A DNA stretch of 6,512 nt from Comamonadaceae bacterium (GTDB taxonomy: Bacteria > Pseudomonadota > Gammaproteobacteria > Burkholderiales > Burkholderiaceae_C). Positions within the stretch are counted from its first letter, which is position 1. Each line of letters starts with the position of its first letter. Position numbers and translations under genes: made by a program. This document shows positions 5,736 to 6,512 of the stretch, one piece after another. The notes under the pieces were generated by a model, which was not told the DNA's origin, did no database searches, and saw only the letters and a program-made list of their open reading frames with translations. The stretch spans positions 1-6,512 of the forward strand of contig CANGZO010000133.1 of the NCBI GenBank assembly GCA_947458305.1. Direction: 5' to 3'.

Positions 5736-6512
5736 ATGAAGATTCACGAGTACCAAGGCAAGGAAATCTTGCGTCAATTCGGTGTGCCAGTACCCCGCGG
5801 CATCCCAGCTTTCACGGTTCAAGAGGCGGTTGAAGCCGCTCAAAAACTCGGCGGCCCAGTTTGGGTGGTCAAGGCCCAGATCCACGCCGGTGGCCGTGGC
5901 AAGGGTGGCGGCGTGAAAGTGGCCAAGACCATTGAAGACGTCAAACGCATCGCTGGCGAAATCCTGGGCATGCAGCTCAAGACCCACCAGACGGGCCCCG
6001 AAGGTCAAAAAGTCCGACGCCTGTACATCGAAGACGGCGCTGACATCAACAAAGAGTATTACGTGTCCGTGGTCACCGACCGCGCCACCCAAAAAATCGC
6101 TTTCATCGCTTCGAGCGAAGGCGGCATGGACATCGAGGAAGTGGCCCATTCCACCCCCGAGAAAATCATCACCGAGTTCATCGATCCTTTGACAGGTCTG
6201 GGCGATGCCCAAGCCAAGAAAATCTCGGACGCCATCGGCATGCCCGCTGACTCTACTGCCCAAGCCGTGGACATCTTCAAGAAGCTTTACCAGTGCTACA
6301 TGGACACTGACGCGTCTTTGGTAGAAATCAACCCACTGAACCGCGACAGCAAAGGCAATGTGATGGCTTTGGACGCGAAGTTCAACTTTGACTCCAACGC
6401 TTTGTTCCGTCACCCCGAAATCGTGGCTTACCGCGATTTGGACGAAGAAGATCCGGCTGAAGTCGAGGCTTCCAAGTTCGATTTGGCCTACATCAGCCTG
6501 GACGGCAACATC
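5736..6512 (+). CDS. sucC: Succinate-CoA ligase (ADP-forming) beta subunit, C-terminus cut off by window edge
   Basis: SucC is the nucleotide- and succinate-binding beta subunit of succinyl-CoA synthetase, the TCA-cycle enzyme that makes ATP (or GTP) while converting succinyl-CoA to succinate. It works in complex with SucD. The first 259 codons are present out of the usual 386-390 or so. MKIHEYQGKEILRQFGVPVP is the typical N-terminus of the ATP-grasp domain. K46 and the GGRGKGGGVK loop (52-61) contact the nucleotide. N199 in LVEINPL and D213 in ALDAK match the Mg2+ ligands N199 and D213 of the E. coli protein. NALFRHPE (221-228) follows in the expected place. GAGAGAAG (about 5723-5730) is a reasonable Shine-Dalgarno 5 nt before the ATG. 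sucD is expected just beyond the right edge. It is divergent from argC. Confidence 0.98.
   Translation, partial: MKIHEYQGKEILRQFGVPVPRGIPAFTVQEAVEAAQKLGGPVWVVKAQIHAGGRGKGGGVKVAKTIEDVKRIAGEILGMQLKTHQTGPEGQKVRRLYIEDGADINKEYYVSVVTDRATQKIAFIASSEGGMDIEEVAHSTPEKIITEFIDPLTGLGDAQAKKISDAIGMPADSTAQAVDIFKKLYQCYMDTDASLVEINPLNRDSKGNVMALDAKFNFDSNALFRHPEIVAYRDLDEEDPAEVEASKFDLAYISLDGNI

Noticed and set aside
5709..6413. Minus-strand frame of 234 codons opposite sucC
   Set aside because: sucC on the plus strand is unmistakable. The antisense product has a low-complexity hydrophobic/Asp-rich look typical of such shadows.

Overview
The window looks like ordinary chromosomal DNA from a betaproteobacterium of the order Burkholderiales, most likely family Comamonadaceae (a Limnohabitans-, Rhodoferax- or Polaromonas-like organism). 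This is an inference from moderately high GC, the Bug-family periplasmic binding protein (a family hugely expanded in this order), the short type 2 ArgC, and the protein flavour of PurB and SucC. I see no mobile element, phage gene, CRISPR array, tRNA or rRNA. I found no new multi-gene system; the points worth a second look are small-scale.

Layout. Positions 2-778 (minus): Bug/TctC-type solute-binding protein, its C-terminus cut off by the left edge. Positions 799-1671 (minus): fumarylacetoacetate-hydrolase-family enzyme, 20 bp upstream of the Bug gene and probably co-transcribed with it. Positions 1850-2464 (minus): YibF-like glutathione S-transferase. A 122-bp divergent spacer separates it from purB (2587-3987, plus), which is followed after 4 bp by yaeQ (3992-4552, plus). 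yaeQ faces argC (4623-5546, minus) across a 70-bp spacer that holds a hairpin terminator. argC and sucC (5736 to the right edge, plus) diverge from a 189-bp spacer with a good candidate argC promoter. Genes fill almost everything; no gene-free stretch reaches 300 bp.

Roles. PurB (purine synthesis), ArgC (arginine synthesis) and SucC (TCA cycle) are core metabolism. YaeQ is a conserved protein of unknown function riding behind purB. The FAH-family and Bug genes look like a small accessory catabolic/uptake pair whose substrate cannot be read from sequence. The GST is a probable detoxification or redox enzyme.

Translation signals are mixed. The Bug, FAH (TTG start) and sucC genes have clear Shine-Dalgarno sequences. 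gst, purB, yaeQ and argC do not, and purB has a -10-like hexamer so close to its ATG that a leaderless mRNA is possible. PurB also carries a 12-residue insertion relative to my recollection of the E. coli enzyme.
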